DNA of 64,000 nt from Caldilineaceae bacterium (GCA_019637685.1 JAHBVF010000001.1:239581-303580), one strand, 5' to 3'. Positions 1-8,597 are shown, counted from the first letter of the stretch. Made by a program: numbers and translations. The notes: generated by a model from the sequence alone, not told the origin.

Positions 1-242
1 TCTACAGCCACAAATGTACGCGGGGGCATTGCCTGTCCATTCTCTGCTTCAGGGATAGACCGCAGACCGTTGACGGCAGAAGTGTTTGCCTGCGTCCAGC
101 CATGCGCGGTCTATTGATTATAGCAGGCGGGCGGGATGGATGGCGAATAGAGCAGGGAATTGCCCACGGGAGGAATTGGCCGGGACGGGGTTCTGGGGCA
201 AAATGGGAGGGAGAGGACAACAGACAAAAAGGGAAGGCAAAG
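1..242. other. upstream region without a supported gene
   Basis: No coding sequence is supported here. Open frames reach into it from the glycosyltransferase frame (from 102) but the ribosome-binding site favours a start at 243. A gene may end to the left of the window. Confidence 0.5.
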
Positions 243-1250
243 ATGGCCCGGCAGTCGGTCTCCGTCATCGCAACTGTATACAACGAAGGCCCGGCCATTG
301 CCCGACTGCTGGACTCGCTGGTGGCCCAGTCGCGCCCGCCGGACGAAGTGGTGATCTGCGATGGGGGCAGCGCAGACAATACAGTGGCGATCGCCCGCGC
401 CTACAGGGACCGGCTGCCCGGTTTGCAGGTGCTGGTGGAGCCGGGTGCTAACATCAGCCGGGGACGCAATCGGGCCATTGCCGCGGCCCAGGGGCCGGTT
501 ATCGCTGTGACCGACGCGGGTGTGCGTCTGGACCCGGTGTGGCTGGAACGTCTGGTGACGCCTTTTGAAGATGGCCGGAACGCGTCGGCGGTGGCCGGTT
601 TCTTTCTGCCCGACGCGCACGGAGTTTTCCAGACAGCAATGGCCGCCACTGTCCTGCCCCTGACCGATGAGATCAACCCGGACAGCTTTCTGCCCAGCAG
701 CCGTTCGGTGGCCTTCCACAAAGATGTATGGGCGCGGGCGGGCGGCTATCCCGAATGGCTGGACTATTGCGAAGATTTGCTCTTTGACTTTGCGGTGAAT
801 GCCCAGCAGCCCGACCGTCCCAGCGCCTTTGTCTGGGCTTCTGACGCACTGGTCTACTTTCGCCCCCGTTCTTCTCTCTCCGGGTTTTGGAAGCAATACT
901 ATCGCTATGCCCGGGGCGACGGCAAGGCGGACCTGTGGCGCAAACGTCACGTCATCCGCTACGCCACCTATTTTGTGGCCCTGCCTGCTCTGCTGGGCCA
1001 CGCCTTTTGGGGCTTCTTTGCCCGCTGGCTGGGTTGGGCCGGGCTGGTCTTTGGGCTGATCCTTTACTGTCTGCGCCCCTGGCAACGGCTGGCCAAACTG
1101 GGCCGTGCCCTTTCGCGGCCAGAATGGATAGCGGCGGCGGCTCTGGTTCCCGTGATTCGGGCTGTGGGCGATCTGGCGAAAATGACGGGCTATCCAGTGG
1201 GTCTGTGGTGGAGGAGGAGAAGGAGAAGGGATGAAAGGATGAAAGGATGA
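243..1250 (+). CDS. membrane-associated family 2 glycosyltransferase
   Basis: A 335-residue GT-A fold glycosyltransferase, family 2. The N-terminus has the typical SVIATVYNEG nucleotide-binding strand, followed by VICDGGSADNT and a VTDAGVRLD region that supplies the acidic metal/sugar-nucleotide site. Two hydrophobic segments near residues 240-280 (FVALPALLGHAFW and the following GLVFGLILYCL) suggest membrane attachment. The start at 243 is chosen because GGAAGG lies just upstream; the open frame extends to 102 but that part lacks family similarity. The tail is Arg/Lys rich and ends inside a tandem GATGAAAG repeat, so the last residues may vary between strains. Donor and acceptor cannot be told from sequence; cell-envelope or exopolysaccharide synthesis is the usual role. 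Confidence 0.85.
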   Translation: MARQSVSVIATVYNEGPAIARLLDSLVAQSRPPDEVVICDGGSADNTVAIARAYRDRLPGLQVLVEPGANISRGRNRAIAAAQGPVIAVTDAGVRLDPVWLERLVTPFEDGRNASAVAGFFLPDAHGVFQTAMAATVLPLTDEINPDSFLPSSRSVAFHKDVWARAGGYPEWLDYCEDLLFDFAVNAQQPDRPSAFVWASDALVYFRPRSSLSGFWKQYYRYARGDGKADLWRKRHVIRYATYFVALPALLGHAFWGFFARWLGWAGLVFGLILYCLRPWQRLAKLGRALSRPEWIAAAALVPVIRAVGDLAKMTGYPVGLWWRRRRRRDERMKG

Positions 1251-1262
1251 AAGGATGAAAGG
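1230..1262. repeat. short tandem repeat GATGAAAG, about four copies
   Basis: Four head-to-tail copies of the octamer GATGAAAG cover the stop codon of the glycosyltransferase and the first bases of the spacer. Copy-number change would shift the C-terminal reading frame by 8 bases per unit. Confidence 0.85.
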
Positions 1263-1330
1263 AGTTTTCTGCTTCTATCCTTTATCCACTCAATCCGCAA
1301 AATCCGCGTTCTATTCTTTAGGGGGTACTC

Positions 1331-1903
1331 GTGCCGCTGCTGATCGACGGCCACAATCTAATCGGGTCAGGTTCGATCCCGGACATCAGCCTGGCTGATG
1401 AGGACGACGAAGCCAAACTGGTGGCGCGGCTGCGGGTCTGGCGCAGCAAAGTCAAAGACCGCATGACGGTCATCTTTGATCACGGCATTACCGGTGGGCG
1501 CTCGATTGGACTGAGCGGCGCGGGGGTGAATGTTATCTTTGCCCGCAACCCCCAGGACGCGGACGAACTGATCCGGCGGCGGTTGCGCAAGGACAGCCAG
1601 GGGCTGATTCTCGTTTCCAACGACGCCGAACTACGCCGGGATGCCGCGGCCGCGGATGTGCAGGTCTGGCGCAGCGACGAATTTGTGCAGCGTATGCAAA
1701 CGAAGACGCGCAAAAAAGGGGCCAAAGCCCCGGAAGCCGGGCAAGAAGCCGGGGCCGAAAGCCACGTGAATCTGTCCGAGCGGGAAGTGGACCAGTGGAT
1801 GCGTCTCTTTGGCAAGAGTCAAAAGAGCGGTAAAGAGAGCAGCAAAGAGAGCAGCAAAGAGAGTGGCAAAGGCAAGGGCAAAAAACGACGGAAGAAGAAA
1901 TGA
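1331..1903 (+). CDS. YacP-like NYN-domain (PIN-fold) nuclease
   Basis: A 190-residue protein starting at GTG. The first 125 residues match the YacP/NYN family of PIN-fold RNases: the LLIDGHNLIG opening supplies the first catalytic Asp, FDHG and RNPQDADELIRRRL follow, and LVSNDAELRRDAA carries the later acidic residues. The Bacillus relative (Rae1/YacP) is a ribosome-associated endoribonuclease, so RNA cleavage is the likely role. The last 45 residues are a low-complexity Lys/Ser/Glu tail with repeated KESS units, probably a nucleic-acid or ribosome contact. It overlaps the next gene by four bases (ATGA), showing translational coupling. Confidence 0.85.
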   Translation: MPLLIDGHNLIGSGSIPDISLADEDDEAKLVARLRVWRSKVKDRMTVIFDHGITGGRSIGLSGAGVNVIFARNPQDADELIRRRLRKDSQGLILVSNDAELRRDAAAADVQVWRSDEFVQRMQTKTRKKGAKAPEAGQEAGAESHVNLSEREVDQWMRLFGKSQKSGKESSKESSKESGKGKGKKRRKKK

Positions 1904-2424
1904 CCGAAACATCGACTGACACAACGCCCGAAACGACCACAAAAGCGCCCCGCCGGGAAGTGCCCGCGCTGCTCATCGAGGCGACACCTGCTGTCAACGG
2001 CATTGGCTATTGGCTGCTGGCCTCGCCGCTGATTCTCTATCTGGCCTGGCTGTGGGTGGATATCTTCGCCTACTACAGCCCGATTCCCTGGCGCTGGCTG
2101 GATTGGATGCTGGGTGCGGTGATTTATTGGTTGCTCTTTGTGCTGCCGCTGGGCTATGCCGCCCACAAACTGGTCACATCCTTTCCCCGCCCCTTCCAGC
2201 ACACGGGCTGGGATGTGCAGCCGCTGGAAGCCGTGCGACCCGCGGAAATGTACACAGTCCGCTATGTCTTCACCGGACGACGGCCTGCTGCGCGCGATCG
2301 CCAGCGCATCTGGCTGCGCGCGGCCCAGGGCTGGGTCTATTTGGAAGTGGCGGCTATTTTCATCGGCTTTGTGGTAATGATCCCGCTCTTTTTCAGCGCG
2401 CTCGACTTCGGCTTTGGGAGATAA
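1900..2424 (+). CDS. hypothetical three-helix membrane protein
   Basis: A 174-residue protein translationally coupled to the YacP-like gene by an ATGA overlap. The N-terminal 30 residues are Thr/Pro-rich and cytoplasmic-looking. Hydrophobic helices are visible around residues 34-55, 66-88 and 146-168, with a basic soluble stretch (FTGRRPAARDRQR) between the second and third. I do not recognise the family. Co-transcription with an RNase-like protein is the only hint of function. Confidence 0.75.
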   Translation: MTETSTDTTPETTTKAPRREVPALLIEATPAVNGIGYWLLASPLILYLAWLWVDIFAYYSPIPWRWLDWMLGAVIYWLLFVLPLGYAAHKLVTSFPRPFQHTGWDVQPLEAVRPAEMYTVRYVFTGRRPAARDRQRIWLRAAQGWVYLEVAAIFIGFVVMIPLFFSALDFGFGR

Positions 2425-2597
2425 AAACCCAGCGGGGAATTGGAACGCAGATTTTCGCAGATGACCGCAGGTTTCACAGCGGGGTTTAGCAGAAAGAATC
2501 CGTTTTTCTATCCGCATCCATCAGCGTTTATCCGCGGCTCAAATGGCTTTTTTGTGCGCTACTATTCGTACCTGTTCTCCACCCAAGGAGGAAATAA
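2425..2597. repeat. degenerate 'CGCAGATTTTCGCAGATGA' type intergenic repeat
   Basis: The spacer holds a stretch around 2443-2540 with CGCAGATTTTCGCAGAT on one side and ATCCGCATCCATCAGCG on the other, the same family of words that recurs at 34510, 44773 and 62067. It can fold back on itself and probably serves as a transcript end. Confidence 0.5.
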
Positions 2598-3758
2598 ATG
2601 TACAGCGAACGACTGATCGGCTTCTATCAGACCAAACACGAGGAAATTCTCCGCACCATTCGCCTGCTGGTGGAACACGAAACCCCCAGCGACGACAAAG
2701 CCCGGCTGGATGCCTTCGCCGAGTTGCTGGCGAAGCGCTACGCCAAAGTTGGGATGAAAACCGACATAATCCCCAACCCGGAGCGGGGCAACCATCTGCG
2801 GGCCGTCTTTGCCAATCCCGCCTATGTGACCGATCCAGCGGCCAAGCCAGCGCTGATCCTCTGCCACTTCGATACAGTGTGGCCGGTCGGCTCGCTGGCG
2901 ACCCACCCCTTTCGCATCGACGAGCAGGGCTGGGCCTATGGGCCGGGCATCTTCGATATGCAGTCCAGCCTGGCCCTAGTGGAATTTGTGGTCCACGGCG
3001 TGCAGGAGATGGGGCTGCGTCTGCCCCGGCCTGTGGTGCTGCTGGCAACTTCGGACGAGGAAGTGGGCAGCCACACTTCCCAGGAATTGATCGAAAACGA
3101 GGCGCGCAAAGCTGCCTATGTGCTGGTGATGGAGTCGCCCCTGCCCGGCGGTGTGATCAAAACCGCGCGCAAAGGCACGGGCCATTTTGAAGTGGAGATC
3201 ACTGGGCGGGCCGCGCACGCGGGTGTCGAGCCGGAGAAGGGCATCAGCGCCATTCAGGAGTTGGCCCACCAGATTTTGACCCTGCACAAGCTGACCGATA
3301 TGGAAGCGGGCACAACCGTCAATGTGGGCGTCGTCAGCGGCGGGACCCGCTCGAATGTGGTTGCGCCCAGCGCCAAAGCCATCATCGACGTGCGCTCCTG
3401 GACCGCCGAGGAGATGGACCGGGTGCGCCACGCCATCCGCGGCCTGACGCCGGTGCTGGCCGGGGCAAAAATCACCACCTACGACGGCGGCGGGCGACCC
3501 CCGCTGGAACGCAAAGTCACGGCGGGCCTTTTCAAGCAGGCCCAGGCCATCGGGGCCAAAGTCGGGCTGGATTTAAAGGAAGGCGCGACCGGTGGCGGTA
3601 GCGACGGCAACCTGACCGGCGCGCTGGGCATCCCCACCCTGGACGGGCTGGGTGTACCCGGCCACGGCGCCCACGCGGACCACGAACACATCGAAGTGGA
3701 CCAGATTGCGGGAAGATTGGCGCTGTTGACGGGATTGTTGATGGAATTGAGCGCATAG
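2598..3758 (+). CDS. M20 family metallopeptidase (carboxypeptidase G2-like)
   Basis: A 386-residue zinc-dependent exopeptidase of the M20A/ArgE-CPG2 type. It shows LCHFDTVWP (metal-ligand His and catalytic Asp), GPGIFDMQSSL (bridging Asp region), ATSDEEVGS (catalytic Glu pair) and a C-terminal GHGAHADHEHIEVD carrying the last metal His. The GPGIFDM form and length match glutamate carboxypeptidases more than ArgE or DapE. No signal peptide is visible, so cytosolic hydrolysis of N-acylated or gamma-linked amino acids is likely. GGAGG at 2588-2592 sets the ATG. The following gene is also a carboxypeptidase, suggesting a small peptide-scavenging group. Confidence 0.88.
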   Translation: MYSERLIGFYQTKHEEILRTIRLLVEHETPSDDKARLDAFAELLAKRYAKVGMKTDIIPNPERGNHLRAVFANPAYVTDPAAKPALILCHFDTVWPVGSLATHPFRIDEQGWAYGPGIFDMQSSLALVEFVVHGVQEMGLRLPRPVVLLATSDEEVGSHTSQELIENEARKAAYVLVMESPLPGGVIKTARKGTGHFEVEITGRAAHAGVEPEKGISAIQELAHQILTLHKLTDMEAGTTVNVGVVSGGTRSNVVAPSAKAIIDVRSWTAEEMDRVRHAIRGLTPVLAGAKITTYDGGGRPPLERKVTAGLFKQAQAIGAKVGLDLKEGATGGGSDGNLTGALGIPTLDGLGVPGHGAHADHEHIEVDQIAGRLALLTGLLMELSA

Positions 3759-3905
3759 CGTAGGTTGGGTTCTCGCCGCCGGAAATCTCTGATTACCCAA
3801 GTGCGTGTGCGGCGAGAACCCAACACAGACCAGTCGAAGTTGGGTGAATGCCTGGGCTATTGGTTTTGTATACACTATTGGGTACGGCATTCACCCAACC
3901 TACGC
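3758..3905. repeat. nested palindromic repeat (TAGGTTGGGT family)
   Basis: A multi-arm palindrome fills the spacer between the two peptidases. The outer arms GCGTAGGTTGGGT (3758-3770) and ACCCAACCTACGC (3893-3905) pair. Inside are two further hairpins: GTTGGGTTCTCGCC (3764-3777) with GGCGAGAACCCAAC (3811-3824), and GTTGGGTGAATGCC (3839-3852) with GGCATTCACCCAAC (3886-3899). The stop codon of the M20 gene overlaps the first arm. Words of this type are widespread dispersed repeats in cyanobacteria and other phyla. Confidence 0.9.
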
Positions 3906-3926
3906 AATTTCACGAAAGAACCGCAA

Positions 3927-5609
3927 ATGAACTTCAACCACTACTTCACAAACGACGAACTGGCCGAAGTCCTCTCTGGCTGGGTGAGCGAATATCCAGC
4001 GCTGGCTGCGCTTTCTGTCCTGGGCAGTAGCTACGAGGGGCGGGAGATTCCCCTGCTCACCCTCACCAATCGGAAAACCGGCCCGGACACGGACAAACCC
4101 GCGCTGTGGATCGACGCCAACATCCACGCCACCGAACTGGCGGGCACGACGACGGCCCTGCACATTGCCCACACTCTCCTCACCGGCTATGGCACAGACG
4201 CCCGCGCCACCCGTCTGCTGGACAATTGCGCGGTCTACCTCGCGCCCCGGCTCAACCCGGACGGCGCGGCCCTGGCCCTGGCCGACGTGCCCCAATACAT
4301 CCGTTCGGGAACCCGGCCCTATCCCTTTGAAGAGAAGGCGGACGGCATCCACGCCGAGGATATGGACGGGGACGGGCGCATTTTACAGATGCGCATCCCC
4401 GATCCCAATGGCGACTGGAAGGTGAGCAGCCTGGACCCGAAGCTGATGGAGAAGCGGGGGCCGGACGAGCAGGAAGGCCAGTTCTACCGGCTCTTTCAGG
4501 AGGGACGCGTTGAGAACTACGACGGCGTGCAGATTCAGGAGGCCCGTCCGTTGCAGGGGCTGGACTTCAACCGCAACTTCCCCTTTGAATGGAAGCCGGA
4601 GAACGAGCAGGCTGGCGCGGGTCCCTATCCCACCTCGGAAGTCGAGATTCGGGCGACAGTGGATTTCATCACCCGCCACCCCAACATCAACATTGCCATC
4701 ACCTACCACACCTTCAGCGGCGTGATCCTGCGTCCCTTTAGCACCCGTCCCGACGACAAAATGGATGTGAACGATCTGTGGGTCTATCAGTTGATGGGCG
4801 AGCGGGGCAAAGAACTGACCGGCTACAAGTGCATTTCCGTCTATCACGACTTCCGCTATCATCCGACAGAAGTGACCACCGGCGCGTTCGACGATTGGGT
4901 CTACGACCACCTGGGCATCTTCGCCTTTACCGTCGAGCTGTGGGACCTGCCCGGCCGCGCGGGCATCGAAGATCGGGACTTCATCAAGTGGTTTCGCACC
5001 CATCCCCACGAGGACGACGTGAAGATTCTGCGCTGGCTGGAGGAGAACGCCGGGACAGATGCCTACCTCGACTGGTACGCGTACGAGCATCCCCAGCTTG
5101 GCCCGGTGGAGTTGGGCGGGCTGAACCGGATGTATACCTTCCGCAACCCGCCCCGCCATCTGATGGGCGAAGAGGCCGAGAAGAACAGCCCCTGGGCGCT
5201 GGCCCTGGCTGATATGCTGCCCCGGCTCACACTCCACGAATTGACAGCCACGGAAATCGGTGACGGACGCTATCGACTGCGGCTGGTGGCAGAAAACAGC
5301 GGCTTCCTCGCCACCACCACCAGCGGCCAGGGGCAAAAGCGGGCCGCGGCCCGGCCTGTCCGGGTCGAATTGGCTTTGCCAGAAGGCGCGACTCTCGTTA
5401 CCGGCAAAGCCCGCACAGAACTCGGCCATTTGCAGGGACGCAGCAACAAGCTGGATGTCACCGGCGTTTATGGCAGCAGCCCCACGGACAATCGGGCCTG
5501 GGCCGAATGGATTGTCCAGGGCAAACCGGGGGATAAAATTGCGGTGGCTGTTCTCAGCGATCGGGCCGGGAATATCCGCACGTCAATCGTTTTGGCCGGG
5601 GGAAAATAG
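3927..5609 (+). CDS. M14 family zinc carboxypeptidase
   Basis: A 560-residue M14 metallocarboxypeptidase. The ANIHATELAG segment holds the His-x-x-Glu zinc ligands, DFNRNFPFEW gives the substrate-binding Asn-Arg, ITYHTFSG the third zinc His, and FTVELWD the catalytic Glu. The peptidase domain covers about residues 1-400. The last 100 residues look like a beta-sandwich add-on. I start at ATG 3927 because the sequence upstream belongs to the palindromic repeat and lacks homology; the open frame runs back to 3765. No secretion signal is evident at this start. Substrate unknown; the fold removes C-terminal residues from peptides or acts on murein peptides. Confidence 0.85.
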   Translation: MNFNHYFTNDELAEVLSGWVSEYPALAALSVLGSSYEGREIPLLTLTNRKTGPDTDKPALWIDANIHATELAGTTTALHIAHTLLTGYGTDARATRLLDNCAVYLAPRLNPDGAALALADVPQYIRSGTRPYPFEEKADGIHAEDMDGDGRILQMRIPDPNGDWKVSSLDPKLMEKRGPDEQEGQFYRLFQEGRVENYDGVQIQEARPLQGLDFNRNFPFEWKPENEQAGAGPYPTSEVEIRATVDFITRHPNINIAITYHTFSGVILRPFSTRPDDKMDVNDLWVYQLMGERGKELTGYKCISVYHDFRYHPTEVTTGAFDDWVYDHLGIFAFTVELWDLPGRAGIEDRDFIKWFRTHPHEDDVKILRWLEENAGTDAYLDWYAYEHPQLGPVELGGLNRMYTFRNPPRHLMGEEAEKNSPWALALADMLPRLTLHELTATEIGDGRYRLRLVAENSGFLATTTSGQGQKRAAARPVRVELALPEGATLVTGKARTELGHLQGRSNKLDVTGVYGSSPTDNRAWAEWIVQGKPGDKIAVAVLSDRAGNIRTSIVLAGGK

Positions 5610-5631
5610 GGGCGCAACGCGGGCAGAAGCC

Positions 5632-5799
5632 CACAATAATCTGGCGCGGGTGTGGGAAAAGAGCGAAGAGGAACCGGCCAACCCTCAACACATTGTGATT
5701 GTGCGGGGTATGGGCTATCGCTTTGGAGGCGAGTGCCGTCTGATTTGCCCGGGCACAGACACGGGGCAAATCGATGGACTAATTTTGGCGGGATTGTGA
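5632..5799 (+). pseudogene. relic of an OmpR/PhoB-family response regulator (C-terminal end only)
   Basis: In frame with 5632, the translation reads ARVWEKSEEEPANPQHI followed by VIVRGMGYRFGGE, the recognition-helix end and wing of an OmpR/PhoB winged helix (compare the usual pattern of EEDPANPRYI-TVRGVGYRF). No receiver domain, no upstream half of the DNA-binding domain and no start codon are present; the frame comes directly out of the end of the M14 gene in another phase. It lies just before pstS, where a phoB/phoP homologue would be expected. I call it a truncated remnant. Confidence 0.75.
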
Positions 5800-5810
5800 T
5801 ATTATTCACA
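5795..5810. promoter_or_regulatory. CRP/FNR-type palindrome before pstS
   Basis: TGTGATATTATTCACA is a perfect TGTGA-N6-TCACA dyad, the textbook CRP-family operator form, 106 bases before the pstS start. The same stretch also shows weak 11-base phasing (TTGTGA 5794, TTCACA 5805, TTGATG 5816, AACACA 5827) that could be a poor Pho box. Which, if either, is used cannot be decided here. Confidence 0.45.
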
Positions 5811-5854
5811 CATACTTGATGCCATCAACACAACCTTTCTCCGGCACTCTGACC

Positions 5855-5914
5855 GGTGATTCTGAAAAGAAGAAGGTAGACATTGGTGATTCTGAAAAGA
5901 AGAAGGTAGACATT
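5855..5914 (+). repeat. perfect 30-bp tandem duplication carrying the pstS ribosome-binding site
   Basis: The unit at 5855-5884 is repeated exactly at 5885-5914. Each copy contains AAGAAGG, so the Shine-Dalgarno sequence of pstS is present twice; only the second copy is at proper spacing (9 bases) from ATG 5916. Confidence 0.95.
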
Positions 5915-5915
5915 T

Positions 5916-6809
5916 ATGTATGGATATGTACGGCTGTGGGCACTTTTTCTGATGGCCCTTCTGCTTTTGAGCGGATGCGGTGACAGTTCTGCCCAGGCTG
6001 AATCCGCGCCGGGCGAACAGCGGGCCATTCAAAACAAAGGCTCAGATACGCTTGTCAATCTGGCGTTGGCCTGGGCAGAAGCCTATCGAAACGTGGACTC
6101 GTCGGTTTCCATTGCCGTGACGGGCGGCGGTTCGGGCACGGGCATCGCCGCGCTGATCAACGGCACAGTGGATATTGCCAACGCCTCCCGGCAGATGAAG
6201 GACAACGAGTTGGAGGCAGCCAAGGCCAACGGCATCGAAGCGCGGGAATTTACCGTTGCCATCGACGCGCTGGCGATTGTGGTGAATCTGGAGAATCCAG
6301 TCAGCGAGCTGACAATCCCGCAGATCGCGGATATATATACCGGGCGCATCACCAACTGGAAAGAGGTGGGCGGAAACGACGCGCCGATTATTCTGCTGTC
6401 CCGGGAAACCAACTCAGGAACCCACGTCTATTTTTTGGAAGAGGTCGTGCGCAAGGGCGACAGCAGCAACACAGACATCTTTGCCCCCCAGACGCTTCTT
6501 ATGCCTTCTTCGGTGGGAATCACCAGCGAAGTGCGGCGCAACCCCAACGCCATCGGCTACGACGGCCTGGGGTATGTGGACCTGGCCCACGAAAAGACAG
6601 TTGCCGTTGCCATAGACGCGGATTCTCCCTTTGTCTTGCCCACTGTTGCCAGCGGCGCGGATGGGTCCTATCCCATCTCCCGCGGGTTGTATATGTACAC
6701 CGCGGGCCAGCCCAGTGGCGCGGTCGGTGTCTATCTGAACTGGATTTTGGGACCAGAAGGGCAGCGTATCGTAGCCGAATTGGGCTTTGTTCCATTGCCG
6801 GAGAAGTAG
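5916..6809 (+). CDS. pstS: phosphate ABC transporter substrate-binding lipoprotein PstS (cluster 1)
   Basis: A 297-residue periplasmic-type phosphate-binding protein. It begins with a short signal peptide and lipobox (LLLLSGC, Cys at about residue 22), so it is probably lipid-anchored. Phosphate-ligand loops are visible: NKGSDTLVNLA, GGGSGTGIAALING, ANASRQMK and SRETNSGTHVYF. Four bases separate it from pstC. It heads a pstS-pstC-pstA-pstB1-pstB2-phoU run on one strand. Starts at ATG 5916 behind a duplicated ribosome-binding site. It is clearly a different paralogue from the PstS at 12965, shorter and with a different first loop. Confidence 0.92.
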   Translation: MYGYVRLWALFLMALLLLSGCGDSSAQAESAPGEQRAIQNKGSDTLVNLALAWAEAYRNVDSSVSIAVTGGGSGTGIAALINGTVDIANASRQMKDNELEAAKANGIEAREFTVAIDALAIVVNLENPVSELTIPQIADIYTGRITNWKEVGGNDAPIILLSRETNSGTHVYFLEEVVRKGDSSNTDIFAPQTLLMPSSVGITSEVRRNPNAIGYDGLGYVDLAHEKTVAVAIDADSPFVLPTVASGADGSYPISRGLYMYTAGQPSGAVGVYLNWILGPEGQRIVAELGFVPLPEK

Positions 6810-6813
6810 ACCA

Positions 6814-7755
6814 ATGACAACCAATCCTTCTGTAACCAGCCCGGTGGTGGCCCCCCGAGAAGGCCCGCGCATACGTCCTGGCGAATGGCTGATCGAGAAT
6901 TTGATCCGGCTGGCCGGACTTTCGACAATTGTCATTGTGGCGCTGATCTTTCTCTTCCTTGTGCGGGAAGGTGGCCCGGCCTTTCTGGATATCCCCCTGC
7001 GCAAACTTTTTGGCAGCCGCTGGTATCCCATCGAGGATATCTTCGGGCTGCTGCCCCTGCTGGTGGGATCGCTGATTGTCACTGTGGGTGCGGTGGTTAT
7101 CGCCGTGCCCCTGGGGCTGATCACCGCTATCTATCTGGGCGAAATCGCGCCGCTCTGGCAGCGGGAAATCCTCAAACCTCTCATTGAAATGTTGGCCGGT
7201 ATTCCGTCGATTGTGCTGGGCTTTCTGGGCTGGGTGGTGCTGGCTCCCATCATCCAGAACGCGGGCGCGGCCACGGGACTGACCGCCTTCACCGGCGCGA
7301 TTATCCTGGCCTATATGTCCCTGCCCACAATCATCAGCATCTCGGAAGATGCCCTCTACGCGGTGCCCAAGGAGTATCGGGACGGCGCGCTGGCGATTGG
7401 CGCCACCCAGTGGCAGACCATCTGGCGGGTGGTGCTGCCCGCGGCCCGTTCCGGCATTGTGATTGCAGTGATGCTGGGGATTGGCCGGGCGATTGGGGAG
7501 ACAATGGCGGTGATGATGGTGACGGGCAACGCGGCCAATATCCCCGCGCTGAGCAGCGGGCTGTTCTTTGCGCCGGTGCGCACAATGACAGCGACGATTG
7601 CCGCGGAGATGGGCGAAGTGGCCCAGGGCAGTCTCCACTACAACACACTTTTTGGCATCGGCATTGTGCTTTTTGTGATCACATTCGCCATCAATTCTCT
7701 GGCCGGGCGTATTGTGGGTACACGGGGCGCACGGCGCACGGGAGCGAAATTATGA
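6814..7755 (+). CDS. pstC: phosphate ABC transporter permease PstC (cluster 1)
   Basis: A 313-residue inner-membrane permease with about six helices, first at residues 30-50 (IVIVALIFLFLVREG). The cytoplasmic coupling region with EEYRDGALAIGATQWQT-like spacing is seen as KEYRDGALAIGATQW, which docks on the ATPase. GRAIGETMAVMMV is the usual PstC C-terminal helix motif. Start ATG 6814 is preferred over an upstream TTG at 6787 inside pstS. It overlaps pstA by ATGA. With PstA it forms the channel for phosphate. Confidence 0.92.
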   Translation: MTTNPSVTSPVVAPREGPRIRPGEWLIENLIRLAGLSTIVIVALIFLFLVREGGPAFLDIPLRKLFGSRWYPIEDIFGLLPLLVGSLIVTVGAVVIAVPLGLITAIYLGEIAPLWQREILKPLIEMLAGIPSIVLGFLGWVVLAPIIQNAGAATGLTAFTGAIILAYMSLPTIISISEDALYAVPKEYRDGALAIGATQWQTIWRVVLPAARSGIVIAVMLGIGRAIGETMAVMMVTGNAANIPALSSGLFFAPVRTMTATIAAEMGEVAQGSLHYNTLFGIGIVLFVITFAINSLAGRIVGTRGARRTGAKL

Positions 7756-8597
7756 GTCGTCAGAGAACCAACCGGCTGGCAATGGCACTGATTACCGGCA
7801 CGGCAGTGCTGGTGGTGATACCCATTGTGCTGGTCATTCTCTTTGTCTTCTACAACGGCATGGGGACTATCAGCTGGGAGTTCATCACCGCTCCGCCGAC
7901 GAATGGGATGCGGGAAGGCGGGATTTGGCCCGCGCTGCTGGGGACGATATTCCTGACCTTTGGCACGGCAATTATCAGCTTCCCCTTGGCAATTGGCGCG
8001 GCCATTTATCTGTCGGAATATGCCGCGGACAACCGGTTGACGCGGATGGTGCGGCTGGCGATTGTCAATCTGGCGGGCATCCCCTCAATTGTCTACGGCC
8101 TCTTTGGCCTGGGCGCGTTCGTCCTCTTTATGCAGTTTGGCACGTCGATTCTGGCCGGTTCGCTGACCCTGGGGATTCTGACGCTGCCCGTCGTCATCAG
8201 CACCGCAGAAGAGGCTATCGCGTCCGTGCCCCAGCAGTTCCGCACGGTCAGCCTGAGCCTGGGCGCGACCCGCTGGCAGACCATTCGCCATCAGGTGTTG
8301 CCCCACGCCCTGCCCGGCATCATCACCGGGATTATTCTGGGGCTGGGCCGGGCCGCGGGCGAGACCGCGCCCATCCTTTTTACAGTGGCCGCGTTCTATC
8401 TGCCCGACCTGCCCCACTCGATCTTCGACCAGACAATGGCCCTGCCCTATCACCTCTACGTGATTTCGACCCAAGTGCCGGGTATGCCGTTGAGCATTCA
8501 GTACGGGACCGCGCTGGTGTTGCTGCTCATCGTCCTCTCTCTGACGCTGGTCGCTACTTTCGTGCGGACGAGTATGCGGCGGCGGCGGGAGTGGTAG
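7752..8597 (+). CDS. pstA: phosphate ABC transporter permease PstA (cluster 1)
   Basis: A 281-residue permease coupled to pstC by a four-base ATGA overlap, which decides the start; the open frame continues upstream but only as a shadow of pstC. Six helices are visible. The ATPase-contact loop reads QQFRTVSLSLGATRWQTI, followed by GLGRAAGETAPILF, the family's conserved helix. A 76-base spacer precedes the first ATPase gene. Confidence 0.92.
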   Translation: MSRQRTNRLAMALITGTAVLVVIPIVLVILFVFYNGMGTISWEFITAPPTNGMREGGIWPALLGTIFLTFGTAIISFPLAIGAAIYLSEYAADNRLTRMVRLAIVNLAGIPSIVYGLFGLGAFVLFMQFGTSILAGSLTLGILTLPVVISTAEEAIASVPQQFRTVSLSLGATRWQTIRHQVLPHALPGIITGIILGLGRAAGETAPILFTVAAFYLPDLPHSIFDQTMALPYHLYVISTQVPGMPLSIQYGTALVLLLIVLSLTLVATFVRTSMRRRREW

